NCBI RefSeq assembly: GCF_019710575.1
Contig: NZ_JAHWFK010000025.1
Span: forward strand, 124,001 to 188,000
Length of the DNA: 64,000 bases
Source of the DNA: Paractinoplanes polyasparticus
GTDB lineage: Bacteria > Actinomycetota > Actinomycetes > Mycobacteriales > Micromonosporaceae
Direction of reading: 5' to 3'
Shown here: positions 6,314 through 15,197 of the stretch, one piece after another
How the letters are laid out: each line of letters opens with the position of its first letter
How positions within the stretch are numbered: position 1 is the first letter of the stretch
Position numbers and translations under genes: made by a program
Notes under the pieces: model-generated
Databases searched by the model: none
The model's input: only the letters and a program-made list of their open reading frames with translations
Told to the model about the DNA's origin: nothing

Positions 6314-7873
6314 ATGTCGCGACTGGCGCAACTCGGCATTGCCAAACGGCTCGGCCTGATCGTGCTCGTCGGCGCCCTGATGCTGGGCGCCCTGGCTGCC
6401 GTCACGTTGGTCGGTCAGCGCCAGCTGAGCGAGCAGGCCGACCGCGTCTCCCGGCTCCAGGCCGGCCAGGCCGCGCTCAACCACCTCGACACCCGGCAGA
6501 GCGAGCTCAAGGTGGACGCCTACCGGGCGGCCCTCGGCATGGACGTCAGTCAGGATGTGATCGACGACGTGCAGTCGGCCACCGAAGCCGCCGACGCTGT
6601 GGTCGGCGCCGGGCTGCCGGACGACATGAACGCCACGTTCCTCGAGGACCGCTCGGACTTCGTCGCCTTCGGCGCGTTCATCTCCGACTTCGTCGCCGCG
6701 GCGGGCCGGAACCCGGCGTCGGTCCGGGGCCGGCTGGACGAGATCGCCGAGCGCAACAACGTCACCGACGACAAGCTCGGCGCCCTGGTCGACCGGGTCG
6801 GCGCCGCGGTCGACATCGAGCACGGGGACATGGCCGGCACGGTCAGCCGCACCCGTACGCTGTCGATCGTCATCGCCCTGGCCGGCCTCGTCCTGCTGAT
6901 CGGCCTGGCGATCCCGCTGGCCCGCTCGATCCTGGTGCCGGTGCACCAGCTCGGCGCGGTCATCGAGGCTCTCGCCCGGGGCGACCTGACCAACCGCAGC
7001 GGCATCACGAGCCGCGACGAGCTGGGCCGGATGGCGGCCGGGCTCGACGGCGCACTGGAGTCGATCCGCGGCTCCCTCACCACGATCGGCCACGATGCCG
7101 ACGCGCTGGCCGGGGCGGCCGGCGAGTTGTCCTCGGTCGCGGCCCAGATCGCCGAGGCGGCCCAGCGCACCGACCGGCAGTCCGCGTCGGCGGCCACGGA
7201 GGCGGACGAGATCTCGCGCAACGTGCAGACGGTGGCGGCCGGCGCCGAGGAGATGGGCCTGGCCATCCGGGAGATCTCCCGCAACACCAGCGAGTCGGCG
7301 CAGATCGCGTCGGTGGCCGTTGCCGAGGCGGCCCGGGCGACCGAGACGGTCCGTCAGCTCGGCGACTCCTCGGCCGAGATCGGCAACGTCATCAAGCTGA
7401 TCACCTCGATCGCCGAGCAGACCAACCTGCTCGCCCTGAACGCCACCATCGAGGCGGCCCGCGCCGGCGAGGCCGGCAAGGGGTTCGCCGTGGTCGCCAG
7501 CGAGGTCAAGGACCTGGCCCAGGAAACCGCACGTGCGACCGAGGACATCGGGACGCGGGTCGCCGCGATCCAGCAGGACACCGGCGGCGCGGTCGAGGTG
7601 ATCTCCCGCATCAGCGAGGTCATCGCTCAGATCAACGACTTCCAGACGACGATCGCCTCCGCGGTCGAGGAGCAGACGGCGACCACCGGCGAGATGAGCC
7701 GGAGCATCGCCGAGGTGGCCAACGGCTCGGTCCGCATCGCCACCAACATCACGGATGTCAGCGCCGCCAGCGCCGAGGCTGTGCGCGGTGTCGAGCAGAC
7801 CCGCACGGCGTCCGACGGGGTGGCCCGCACTGCCGACGAGCTGCGGAGCCTGGTCGGCGCGTTCCGGCTGTGA
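6314..7873 (+). CDS. Methyl-accepting chemotaxis protein
   Basis: This is a transmembrane chemoreceptor that would signal to CheA/CheW. It has 519 residues: a membrane helix at about 12-34, an extracytoplasmic four-helix-type sensor at about 35-180, a second helix at about 182-203, HAMP at about 204-256, and a cytoplasmic signalling domain to the end. The conserved hairpin tip (SIAEQTNLLALNATIEAARA, near residue 370) is intact. ATG start with AGGGGGA upstream. It sits beside the flagellar block but behind the csrA terminator, so it has its own promoter, which I could not identify. The ligand cannot be told from sequence. Confidence 0.93.
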   Translation: MSRLAQLGIAKRLGLIVLVGALMLGALAAVTLVGQRQLSEQADRVSRLQAGQAALNHLDTRQSELKVDAYRAALGMDVSQDVIDDVQSATEAADAVVGAGLPDDMNATFLEDRSDFVAFGAFISDFVAAAGRNPASVRGRLDEIAERNNVTDDKLGALVDRVGAAVDIEHGDMAGTVSRTRTLSIVIALAGLVLLIGLAIPLARSILVPVHQLGAVIEALARGDLTNRSGITSRDELGRMAAGLDGALESIRGSLTTIGHDADALAGAAGELSSVAAQIAEAAQRTDRQSASAATEADEISRNVQTVAAGAEEMGLAIREISRNTSESAQIASVAVAEAARATETVRQLGDSSAEIGNVIKLITSIAEQTNLLALNATIEAARAGEAGKGFAVVASEVKDLAQETARATEDIGTRVAAIQQDTGGAVEVISRISEVIAQINDFQTTIASAVEEQTATTGEMSRSIAEVANGSVRIATNITDVSAASAEAVRGVEQTRTASDGVARTADELRSLVGAFRL

Positions 7874-7982
7874 GCCGCGCGCACCCGGACTGCACCAGCC
7901 CGTAACCAGGGTTGACAACACGGGGACCCCATTCTTCTGGTCAGACGGGAGGAGCCCGTCGAGCATCAGGCTGGGAGAGACT

Positions 7983-8726
7983 GTGAGCGCGGAGCGGGAA
8001 TCAGTCATCGGTGTGGTCAGCACCCTCGACGCACTGGATCTTTCCACCGATGCCCATGTGCACACCGGCTTCGCGACCGGACGCGACGCGGTCGGGGTCG
8101 TCGTGTCGGCCGCCGACCGGGCCGGGCTCACCGCGATCACGTTCGCCGACCAGGCCGGCCCGGACTCCACCTGGCTCCCCGCGTACGCCGACTCGGTGCG
8201 CCGGGCCCAGCGGCGTACGGAGATCCGCCTGCGCCTCGCGGCCGAGGTCGAGGTTGTCCGCCCGGACGGCTGGCTCGCCCTGCCGGCCGACCTGAACCAC
8301 CTCGAGGTGGTCTCGGTCGCCGTCTCCAGCCTGCCGCTGCCGGCTGGTCCGGCCGGGCCGCGGGAGGTGCGGGCGATGCTCGTCGCCGGCGAGCTGACCG
8401 CCGACCAGGTGGCCGAGGCTCTGGTGAGTGCGTCGGTGCACGGCATCGGCCGAGCCTCCCGGTACGCGCCGACTCAGCTCGCCCGCCCGCTCAGCCTGCT
8501 CGCCCAGGCCGGCCTGGATGACGCCGTGCTGTCCCAGGACCTGATCGGCGCCCTGGCCGCGGCCTGCCGCCAGACCGGCACCGTGGTCGAGATCAGCGAG
8601 GCCTGGCGGTCACCGTCGCCCCGCGTCGTGGCGCTGCTGCGTGCGGCGGAGGTGGTCCTGGTGCCCGCGAGTGACGCCCGGTACGCGACCGAGGTGGGCC
8701 AGTGGCAGTACGTCCGCCGGGTCTGA
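7983..8726 (+). CDS. PHP-domain protein, putative metal-dependent phosphoesterase
   Basis: The product is 247 residues from GTG 7983, chosen because GGGAGAG lies just upstream and because the PHP-like motif then sits near the N-terminus. The motif DAHVHTGFATGRDA (His25, His27) resembles the first metal-binding motif of PHP phosphoesterases, with a helix ADRAGLTAITFAD after it as in that fold. A late GTVVEIS could supply a further barrel strand. The later metal ligands are not obvious, so activity is uncertain. Substrate unknown. It may be read from its own promoter in the 109-base gap after the chemoreceptor. Confidence 0.6.
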   Translation: MSAERESVIGVVSTLDALDLSTDAHVHTGFATGRDAVGVVVSAADRAGLTAITFADQAGPDSTWLPAYADSVRRAQRRTEIRLRLAAEVEVVRPDGWLALPADLNHLEVVSVAVSSLPLPAGPAGPREVRAMLVAGELTADQVAEALVSASVHGIGRASRYAPTQLARPLSLLAQAGLDDAVLSQDLIGALAAACRQTGTVVEISEAWRSPSPRVVALLRAAEVVLVPASDARYATEVGQWQYVRRV

Positions 8727-8807
8727 GCGAAACGGAACGCTTCCCGTAGCCGTCTCCGTACTCTCGGTAATGCCGAAGTCACCACGCGTAGGCATGGGAG
8801 AGATGCG

Positions 8808-9578
8808 ATGAGTATGGTTCAGCAGGCCATCGAGGTGAGTGCGCCGGTCCACACGGTGTACGAGCAACTCGCCGCGTTCGAGAACTACCCACAGTTCATG
8901 AGCGGCGTTCAGCAGGTCACCACGATCGGCGACGACCGCACCCACTGGATCATGGACGTCGAGGGCAAGCGCCGCGAGTTCGACGCCCAGATCACCGAGT
9001 GCTCGATGGACGAGCGGGTTTCGTGGGCGACCACGGACGGGCCGCTGCTCGCCGAGACGATAACGCTGCGGCCCATGGGCGAGACCAAGACCCAGGTGAT
9101 CGCGCAGCTCGAGGCCGACATCGCCTTCCTCATGCCGAACGACCGGCATGGCCAGGCCTCCCTGAACAAGCGTCTGAAGGCCGACCTGACCGCCCTCAAG
9201 GGCCTGGTCGAGAGCGGCGCCAGCACCAAGAAGTTCGCCCGGCCGGTGCCGAGCCCGGCCGCGATCGCCGCACGGGCCCGCAGCCGCGCGCACCCCGGCG
9301 CCGGCTGGGGAACCAGCGCGGGCGAGCACAGCAACGCCAGCCGGGCCGACCTGCCCTACCACGGGATGTCCGCGTCGGCCATGGGCACCAACGTCGACAT
9401 CACCAGCGCCCCCGGCATCCGCAGCGCGCACGACCTCGACGACGTGCTTGCTCCCGGCCGCCGTGTCGCCCCGGCCGCCGGAGCCAGCGCCGAGATGGGC
9501 GGGCGCACCACGGCCCGGGACGCTTGGGGCGACGGCATGATCAACGAAGAGGACCGGGGCAGCGCCCACGATTTCTAG
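8808..9578 (+). CDS. SRPBCC (polyketide cyclase/START-like) family protein
   Basis: The 256-residue product begins with an SRPBCC ligand-pocket fold at about residues 1-140. The opening VQQAIEVSAPVHTVYEQLAAF and FENYPQFM match the typical start of that family. Residues about 150-256 are a low-complexity extension (Ala/Gly/Ser/Arg) without a recognised fold, in which GTNVDITSAPGI and ARDAWGDGMIN stand out. ATG with GGGAGAG upstream. It is convergent with a histidine kinase gene three bases beyond its stop. No substrate can be assigned. Confidence is high for the fold and low for function. Confidence 0.7.
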   Translation: MSMVQQAIEVSAPVHTVYEQLAAFENYPQFMSGVQQVTTIGDDRTHWIMDVEGKRREFDAQITECSMDERVSWATTDGPLLAETITLRPMGETKTQVIAQLEADIAFLMPNDRHGQASLNKRLKADLTALKGLVESGASTKKFARPVPSPAAIAARARSRAHPGAGWGTSAGEHSNASRADLPYHGMSASAMGTNVDITSAPGIRSAHDLDDVLAPGRRVAPAAGASAEMGGRTTARDAWGDGMINEEDRGSAHDF

Positions 9579-9581
9579 CGC

Positions 9582-10604
9582 TCACCAGGGCGGCCGGCTC
9601 GGGATGAGGCCGGCCGCCTCCATCGTCACGATCAGGCGGGCGCCGGTCGGGGTGGCAGGCTCGTAGCGGACCGTGCCGCCGTTGGCCTCGACCAGGTGGC
9701 GGACGATGAACAGGCCCAGGCCGGCGCCGCGCGTGAAACGGCCGAACAGCGTCGGCAGCAGCTCGTCGGGGATGCCGGGCCCGTTGTCCCGCACAACCAC
9801 CTCGACATTCTCGCCGTGCCGGGTCGCGCTGACTGTGACCGGCGATTTCCCGTACGCGAGGGCATTGCCGACCAGGTTCTGCAGGATCACCCGCATGTGC
9901 CCGCGATCGGCCAGCACCGACAGCTCCTCGGCGATCTCGACGCTTATCTCCCCGGGCGCGACCGCCTCGGCGAGTTCCTTCAGCGGTACGGGATTCCGCC
10001 GCGCGGTGACCGAGCCGGTGTCCAGCCGGAACAGCAGCTGCAGATCGTTCATCATCTTGATCAGCCGCTGCGTGTTCTTGTCGATCTTGGTTGCCAGCTC
10101 GAGCCGCAGATCCTCGGGCAGGTCGGCCCAGTCCGAGTGCAGCAGTTCCGCCAGGCTCGCTATCGAGCTGATGGGCTGCGCGACATCGTGCGTCAGCATC
10201 GACGTGAGGTCGTTCTTGAAGGTCAGCGCCGCCTCGAGATTCGCGTGCGCCGTGCGCAGCCGGGCGGCCTCCTCGACCGAGCCGGCGCTTTCCGCGCGCA
10301 GCCGGGCCGTCTGCGCGCGGGCGGCGGCAGTTTCCGCGAGCGCGGCGGCGTTGCTCTCCCGCAGCCGGGCCGCTTCGGTGCGGGCGGCGTCCAGGTCGCC
10401 GGCGAGCCGTCGCTGCCGCAGCGCGCCCAGCGTCAGCGCGAACCCGGCCGGAACGAGAGCGGCCGCCGGTACGGCAGAGCCGTCCGGCGGATCACCTCGG
10501 AGTGACCTGAGCAGCGCCGCGACGCCGACGAGGGCGATCGCGGCTCCGGCGCCCCCAGCGATCAGCCAGGGACGTCCACCCAGATCACGCGCCGCATCCT
10601 GCAC
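9582..10604 (-). CDS. Membrane sensor histidine kinase
   Basis: The product is 340 residues starting at GTG 10602-10604. Two hydrophobic helices (about 13-33 and 46-62) are followed by an Ala/Arg/Glu coiled coil (about 65-130). The phosphoacceptor motif SMLTHDVAQP (His139) then precedes an ATP-binding domain with DNGPGIPDEL and GAGLGLFIV. There is almost no extracytoplasmic loop, so the signal is probably sensed in the membrane or through the coiled coil. No response regulator gene is adjacent on this strand. The receiver-only protein 0.6 kb away, divergently encoded, is a possible partner but not proven. Confidence 0.88.
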   Translation of the reverse strand: MQDAARDLGGRPWLIAGGAGAAIALVGVAALLRSLRGDPPDGSAVPAAALVPAGFALTLGALRQRRLAGDLDAARTEAARLRESNAAALAETAAARAQTARLRAESAGSVEEAARLRTAHANLEAALTFKNDLTSMLTHDVAQPISSIASLAELLHSDWADLPEDLRLELATKIDKNTQRLIKMMNDLQLLFRLDTGSVTARRNPVPLKELAEAVAPGEISVEIAEELSVLADRGHMRVILQNLVGNALAYGKSPVTVSATRHGENVEVVVRDNGPGIPDELLPTLFGRFTRGAGLGLFIVRHLVEANGGTVRYEPATPTGARLIVTMEAAGLIPSRPPW

Positions 10605-10661
10605 GTAATCCCCTCAATTACTGAGGAAGCGAGCATAACGCGGCGCAAGCGTGTCAAGCGG

Positions 10662-10874
10662 TTACTTTCCGGCCCACTCGAAGCCGTCCTCGAGGACGAT
10701 GCGCTCACCGACCCGGGCGATGTCCTCGCTGTGGCGGTTGGCGTGGTGGCCGCAGAACGCCAGCTCGCCGCCGCTGGTCAGCGTGACCACCAGCTTGGCG
10801 GCGGCACTGCAGCGGTCGCAGCGCTCGGTCATCGCGGCAACGGTGGTGATCTCGGGCGACAGCAGGCTGGACAT
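10662..10874 (-). CDS. DUF7455-type small zinc-binding protein
   Basis: This is a 70-residue protein with two Cys/His pairs (ERCDRCSAAAK and AFCGHHANRHSE), probably one structural zinc site, and a conserved C-terminus ERIVLEDGFEWAGK. Such proteins are widespread single-copy genes of unknown role in actinobacteria; I recall the family name DUF7455. ATG 10874 is chosen for AAGGAG at ideal spacing over a longer in-frame extension. It ends 57 bases from the histidine kinase start on the same strand, so the two could be co-transcribed. Confidence 0.75.
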   Translation of the reverse strand: MSSLLSPEITTVAAMTERCDRCSAAAKLVVTLTSGGELAFCGHHANRHSEDIARVGERIVLEDGFEWAGK

Positions 10875-11189
10875 ATCGCACTCCTTGCTCAGTGGCGGTG
10901 TGTAGCGGTACTCCGTGTTGATCGGCTCCGCGCCACACCGCTTTAGCTGTTCTCTTCGATCTTCCAGGGTGCTTCTACGACCCCGGAGGCGTTGCAACCC
11001 AGGTGCAACCGGGCCACTCCACAACTTCCCTCAACCAGATGCGGGCATGCGTATTCCGGCGAGTGATCTGGCCCTCCGGGCACGCTCGGCCGGCCGTGAT
11101 GCGCAAAGGCCGGACCGTGCAACCTCGTGCGACTAGCGTGAGAGCGCGAGCCGGCACGGAAAGTGACGTCAGAGCCACCGGGAGGATCC
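10875..11189 (+). promoter_or_regulatory. Divergent intergenic region with GCAACC direct repeat (TcrA-box-like)
   Basis: The gap between the DUF7455 gene (leftward) and the response regulator (rightward) has no convincing gene. GCAACCC (10994-11000), four bases, then GCAACCG (11005-11011) forms an 11-base-period direct repeat. It matches the remembered TcrA box GCA(A/C)CCG-N4-GCACCG closely. Which gene it would control is unclear. Confidence 0.4.
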
Positions 11190-11582
11190 ATGTCGCAGGC
11201 GCCCGCACCCGAGCCACGGCCCACGGTCCTGGTCGTGGACGACGAGGAGGACCTGCGCGACATCATGCGCCGGATGCTCGAGCGCCGCGGCTTCGCCACC
11301 CTGATCGCCGGCGACTCCCAGCAGGCCATCACCGCCTGCCGGGAGCATCCGGGCGACATCGACATCCTGGTCACCGACCTGGGGCTGCCCGGCGTCTCGG
11401 GCGGCGAGCTGTCCCGGTCGGCGACCGAGCTGCGGCCCGAGATGAGCGTCGTCTACATCTCGGGACTGCCCAAGGAGATCGCGGTGGCCGACGGCCTCAT
11501 CGGCGAGGACGCCCTGCTGGTGAAGAAGCCGTTCAGCAGCGAGCTGCTCGTCCAGACGTTGCGGTCCGTGCTCGACTCCTGA
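11190..11582 (+). CDS. Single-domain response regulator (receiver only)
   Basis: This is a 130-residue protein consisting only of a CheY-like receiver. It has the acidic pair in VVDDEEDL (residues 17-18), the phosphorylation site in VTDLGLPG (Asp63), the switch Ser in YISG, and the conserved Lys in KKPFSSE. There is no DNA-binding output domain. The ATG at 11190 follows GGGAGGA, better than the in-frame start at 11163. Receiver-only proteins act in phosphorelays or on motor proteins. With flagella nearby a CheY role is conceivable, but it may equally serve the hybrid or orphan kinases typical of this group. Confidence 0.85.
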   Translation: MSQAPAPEPRPTVLVVDDEEDLRDIMRRMLERRGFATLIAGDSQQAITACREHPGDIDILVTDLGLPGVSGGELSRSATELRPEMSVVYISGLPKEIAVADGLIGEDALLVKKPFSSELLVQTLRSVLDS

Positions 11583-11612
11583 ACCGCACCCGACCGACCA
11601 CCCTCACGGCAC

Positions 11613-11638
11613 CTGTCACCCACGAATCTGGGTGACAG
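11613..11638. terminator. Bidirectional hairpin between convergent genes
   Basis: CTGTCACCC (11613-11621) pairs perfectly with GGGTGACAG (11630-11638) around an 8-base loop. It sits between the response regulator stop and the methyltransferase stop. No strong T-run on either side. Confidence 0.6.
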
Positions 11639-11641
11639 ACG

Positions 11642-12475
11642 TTACTCGCCCCCCTGAGGCCGGGTCGGTCCGCTGCGGAGGACCGGCCCGGCTTCGACTT
11701 GCCCGGGATCCGGCCCCGTCCCGATTCCGGGCCACGGCAGCGTCAGTTCGCCGAGTTTCCAGCGCGCCGGGCCGTCGAGCACCGGCCGGCCCTGCTCGCG
11801 CATCCGCCGGCAGGTGGCCAGCCACCGTTGGCGGGGCCCGAACGGCGTGGCCTCGGCCTCCCAGGCGCGACCCAGCGCCCACAGCAGCTCGTGCACCGGC
11901 TCGCCCGGCACGTTGTGGTGGATCAGAGCCTTGGGCAGTCGCTCGGCGAACGTCGCGGGATGGTCCAGATCGGACAGCCGGGCGGAAAGGGTGAGCGTGC
12001 TCGGGGCCCCGCCTTCGATCACCGCCCAGGTGGCGATCCGGCCCAGCTCGTCGCAGGTGCCCTCGACCAGCACGGCGCCGGTCGCGGTCATCGCCGCCCA
12101 GGCCGCGGCGACCTCGTGCTCGGCGTACTGGCGCAGCACGTTGAACGCGCGCACGACCGCCGGCCGCAGGCCTGCCAGTTCGAAGCCGCCGCGCCGGAAC
12201 TCGAGGTGGGGGAGGTCGGCGTGCGGCTGCGCGGCCGCCACCCGTACCGGATCGATCTCGAGGCCGACCACGGTGACGTCCGCCCGGACGGCCGCGGCCA
12301 GCCGGGCCCGCAACTCGACGGCCGTGACCGGGGTGGCGCCGTACCCGAGGTCGACCACCACCGGCGCCGCGGTGGCACGCAGCAGATCACCGCACCGGTA
12401 TGCGATGTAGTTGTCGACGCGGCGCAGCCGGTTGGGATTGGTCGTCCCCCGGGTGATGGCGCCGACCGGCCGCAC
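11642..12475 (-). CDS. Class I SAM-dependent methyltransferase (substrate unknown)
   Basis: The product is 277 residues. A Rossmann-type motif I is seen at VVVDLGYGATPVTAVEL (about 39-55), followed by VVGLEIDPVRVAAA as the acidic SAM-binding loop. C-terminal residues beyond about 250 are Gly/Pro rich. I recall related proteins encoded beside mshA in other actinobacteria. GTG 12473-12475 starts two bases after the SDR stop, so the pair is co-transcribed leftward, divergent from mshA. Substrate cannot be inferred. Confidence 0.7.
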   Translation of the reverse strand: MRPVGAITRGTTNPNRLRRVDNYIAYRCGDLLRATAAPVVVDLGYGATPVTAVELRARLAAAVRADVTVVGLEIDPVRVAAAQPHADLPHLEFRRGGFELAGLRPAVVRAFNVLRQYAEHEVAAAWAAMTATGAVLVEGTCDELGRIATWAVIEGGAPSTLTLSARLSDLDHPATFAERLPKALIHHNVPGEPVHELLWALGRAWEAEATPFGPRQRWLATCRRMREQGRPVLDGPARWKLGELTLPWPGIGTGPDPGQVEAGPVLRSGPTRPQGGE

Positions 12476-12477
12476 GC

Positions 12478-13233
12478 CTACTTCTCCCGGTAGACCTTGT
12501 GCTGCGCGGCCTGCGCGATCGGGCGCACCACGATCCGGTCGAGGTTGACGTGGTGCGGACGGGTCGCCGCGAACGCGATGATGTCGGCGATGTCGTCGGC
12601 CACCAGGGGTTCCTTCACACCGTCGTAGATGGCGTCGGCCTTCGCCCGGTCGCCGCCGAAACGCTTGAGCGAGAACTCGTCGGTGCGCACCATGCCCGGG
12701 TCGACCTCGACAATTCGTACGGGCTTACCCGACAGTTCCAGCCGCAGGGTGCCGACCAGGGCGTTCTGGGCGTGCTTGGCCGCCGTGTAACCGCCGCCGC
12801 CCTCATAGACCGTGAACGCCGCGGTCGAGCCGACCGTCACGATCGTCCCGTTGCCGCTCGTGATCAGCGCCGGCAGCAGCGCCTGGGTGACCCGCAGGGT
12901 GCCGAGCACGTTCACGTCGTACATCGACTGCCAGTCGGCGGCCGAGCCGGACTCGACCGGATCGAGGCCGACCGCCCCGCCCGCGTTGTTGACCAGCAAC
13001 GTCACCGGCCCGCCGAGCGCTGTCACCGCCGCCGCCAGGGCAGCGACCGATTCCTCGGACGTGACGTCGCACGTGACGGCGGTCGCGGCCGGGCCGATCT
13101 CGTCGATCAGTTCCGCCAGCCGGTCGGCCCGCCGGGCGGCCGCGACGACGTGAAAACCCTCGGCGGCGAGCCGGCGGGCGGTTGCCGCCCCGATTCCGCT
13201 CGACGCACCCGTGACCACAGCGATGTTCTGCAT
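12478..13233 (-). CDS. Short-chain dehydrogenase/reductase (SDR)
   Basis: This is a 251-residue classical SDR. The NAD(P) motif TGASSGIGAATARR (residues 8-21), the structural NNAG, and the catalytic Ser plus GYTAAKHAQN (Tyr-x-x-x-Lys) are all present, so it should be active. The ATG at 13231-13233 is preferred to one 30 bases upstream because AAGGATGGAGG precedes it and the family begins a few residues before the glycine motif. It leads a two-gene leftward unit with the methyltransferase and is divergent from mshA by 124 bases. Substrate unknown. Confidence 0.88.
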   Translation of the reverse strand: MQNIAVVTGASSGIGAATARRLAAEGFHVVAAARRADRLAELIDEIGPAATAVTCDVTSEESVAALAAAVTALGGPVTLLVNNAGGAVGLDPVESGSAADWQSMYDVNVLGTLRVTQALLPALITSGNGTIVTVGSTAAFTVYEGGGGYTAAKHAQNALVGTLRLELSGKPVRIVEVDPGMVRTDEFSLKRFGGDRAKADAIYDGVKEPLVADDIADIIAFAATRPHHVNLDRIVVRPIAQAAQHKVYREK

Positions 13234-13357
13234 GCCTCCATCCTTCCCGATGACATCAGTCACCCCGGGGTCGCGGGATTGTGGTTCGGAGCACCGAGCC
13301 GGGGAAGATTAACGACGACGCAACAATCCCCGTGTCATCCGTGCAGGAGGAACGATC

Positions 13358-14638
13358 GTGGCAGAATGGCCGACCCCCCGGCGCATTGCCACCCTCTCGG
13401 TTCACACGTCCCCGCTCGAGCAGCCGGGCACCGGCGACGCCGGCGGCATGAACGTGTACATCGTCGAGGTCAGCAAGCGACTCGCCCGCCTCGGCGTCGA
13501 GGTCGAGATCTTCACCCGCGCCACCCGCGGCGATCTGCCCCCGGTGGTCGAGATGGCTCCCGGCGTCACCGTCCGGCACGTGACCTCGGGCCCGTTCGAG
13601 GGCCTGTCCAAGGAAGAGCTGCCGGCTCAGCTCTGCGCCTTCACCCACGGCGTGCTGCGGGCCGAGGCGGCGCGCCCGCCGGGCCACTACGACCTGATCC
13701 ACTCGCATTACTGGCTCTCCGGTCAGGTCGGCTGGCTGGCCCGCGAGCGCTGGGGCGTGCCGCACGTGCACACCGCGCACACGCTGGCCAAGGTGAAGAA
13801 CAGGCTGATTGCGGCGGGCGACCGGCCCGAACCCAAGGCCCGGGTGATCGGCGAGGAACAGGTGATCGCCGAGTCCGACCGGCTGGTCGCCAACACCCGC
13901 TTCGAGGCGCAGGACCTGGTCGCCTACTACGACGCCGACCCGGCCCGGGTCACCGTCGTGCAGCCGGGCGTCGACCTCGACCGGTTCCACCCGGGCCCGC
14001 TTCCCTCGGCGGCCGACCGGTCGCGGTTCGGGCTGCCCGAGCGGGGCAAGGTCGTCGCCTTCGTCGGCCGCATCCAGCCGCTGAAGGCCCCCGACGTGCT
14101 GATCTCGGCCCTGGCCCGGATGCGGGAGCCGGACACCACGCTGGTCATCTGTGGCGGGCCGAGCGGCACCGGGCTCGACCGGCCGACGGCGCTCATCGAA
14201 CTGGCCGAGTCGCTGGGGGTCAGCGACTCGGTGGTCTTCCTGCCGCCCCAGGACGGCGCCGGGCTGGCCGCGCTCTACCGCACCGCCGATCTGGTGGCGG
14301 TGCCGTCCTACAACGAGTCGTTCGGACTGGTCGCGCTGGAGGCGCAGGCCTGCGGCACGCCGGTTGTGGCGGCCGCGGTCGGCGGGCTCGTGACCGCCGT
14401 ACGGGACGGATTGAGCGGTGTTCTGGTCGACGGGCACGACGCCGGGGAATGGGCGCGGGTGCTCGACCGCCTGCTCGCTTCGCCCGGGCTGCGCGAGAAG
14501 CTGTCGGCGGGGGCGGTCGCGCACGCCGCCGACTTCTCGTGGGACCGCACTGCCGAAAACCTGGTGCGGGTCTACCGTGAGGCCGTGACCGAGCACCGCG
14601 CGTTGATCGCGAAGCGCCTGGAGGCGTACGCATGGTGA
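13358..14638 (+). CDS. mshA: D-inositol-3-phosphate glycosyltransferase MshA (mycothiol synthesis, first step)
   Basis: MshA joins UDP-GlcNAc to 1L-inositol-1-phosphate, starting mycothiol, the main low-molecular thiol of actinobacteria. The 426-residue GT4 protein has the N-terminal acceptor loop GTGDAGGMNVYIVE, the middle FVGRIQPLKAPDVLI, and the nucleotide-sugar motif NESFGLVALEAQACGTPVV. GTG start with AGGAGG upstream. A YbjN gene overlaps its end by 7 bases, the same order as Rv0486-Rv0487 in Mycobacterium tuberculosis. Confidence 0.95.
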   Translation: MAEWPTPRRIATLSVHTSPLEQPGTGDAGGMNVYIVEVSKRLARLGVEVEIFTRATRGDLPPVVEMAPGVTVRHVTSGPFEGLSKEELPAQLCAFTHGVLRAEAARPPGHYDLIHSHYWLSGQVGWLARERWGVPHVHTAHTLAKVKNRLIAAGDRPEPKARVIGEEQVIAESDRLVANTRFEAQDLVAYYDADPARVTVVQPGVDLDRFHPGPLPSAADRSRFGLPERGKVVAFVGRIQPLKAPDVLISALARMREPDTTLVICGGPSGTGLDRPTALIELAESLGVSDSVVFLPPQDGAGLAALYRTADLVAVPSYNESFGLVALEAQACGTPVVAAAVGGLVTAVRDGLSGVLVDGHDAGEWARVLDRLLASPGLREKLSAGAVAHAADFSWDRTAENLVRVYREAVTEHRALIAKRLEAYAW

Positions 14639-15123
14639 CCGACCTGATCGAGAAGGCGCTCACCGACCGGGAACTCGAGTGGGAATCCACCGGCCCCGGC
14701 GCGTATGTCGTGACGCTGCCCGGCACCCACAAGCTCAAGACGGCGTGCAACCTGATCGTCGGCGAGCACGCGCTGCGCATCGAGGCGTTCGTGATGCGCC
14801 GTCCCGACGAGCGGCACGAGGAACTGTGGGCCTGGCTGCTGCGGCGCAACGCCCGCATGTACGGGGTGTCGTTCTCGATCGATGCGGCCGGCGACGTCTA
14901 CCTGACCGGGCGGGTGGCGCTGACCGGCCTCGACGAGGACGAGTTGGACCGGCTGCTCGGGGTCGTGCTGACGTACGCCGACGAGTCGTTCGACACCATG
15001 CTCGAGATCGGCTTCGGCTCGTCGATCAAGCGCGAGTGGGAATGGCGGGTAAAGCGGGGCGAGTCGGTGGCCAATCTCCAGGCGTTCAAACATCTTGCCC
15101 CGTCGGAGGATTCGTCCTCCTAG
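14632..15123 (+). CDS. YbjN-domain protein
   Basis: The product is 163 residues with a single YbjN fold (type III secretion chaperone-like). It begins with VTDLIEKALTDRELEWE and has the central hydrophobic-aromatic stretch LWAWLLRRNARMYGVSFSID. No membrane segment or catalytic motif. The ATG lies inside the last codons of mshA, so translation is probably coupled. The matching mycobacterial gene (Rv0487) is conserved but has no established function that I know of. A role linked to mycothiol is possible only by context. Confidence 0.8.
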   Translation: MVTDLIEKALTDRELEWESTGPGAYVVTLPGTHKLKTACNLIVGEHALRIEAFVMRRPDERHEELWAWLLRRNARMYGVSFSIDAAGDVYLTGRVALTGLDEDELDRLLGVVLTYADESFDTMLEIGFGSSIKREWEWRVKRGESVANLQAFKHLAPSEDSSS

Positions 15124-15197
15124 GCAGTGTCGGCGCTGGAGAACCGGGGTAGTGAACCGGTAATAGGAAACCGCCGATGAATGAGAGGTGAATTGGC

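Noticed and set aside
6265..7905. 546-codon frame overlapping the chemoreceptor gene
   Set aside because: Very Arg/Pro/Gly-rich product, no family likeness, and it lies over a well-supported chemoreceptor in another frame.
8750..8800. GCCGAA with an upstream CTCC as a flagellar-type promoter for the SRPBCC gene
   Set aside because: The -35 is CTCC, not CTCA, and the spacing is 14, outside the reported 15-17.
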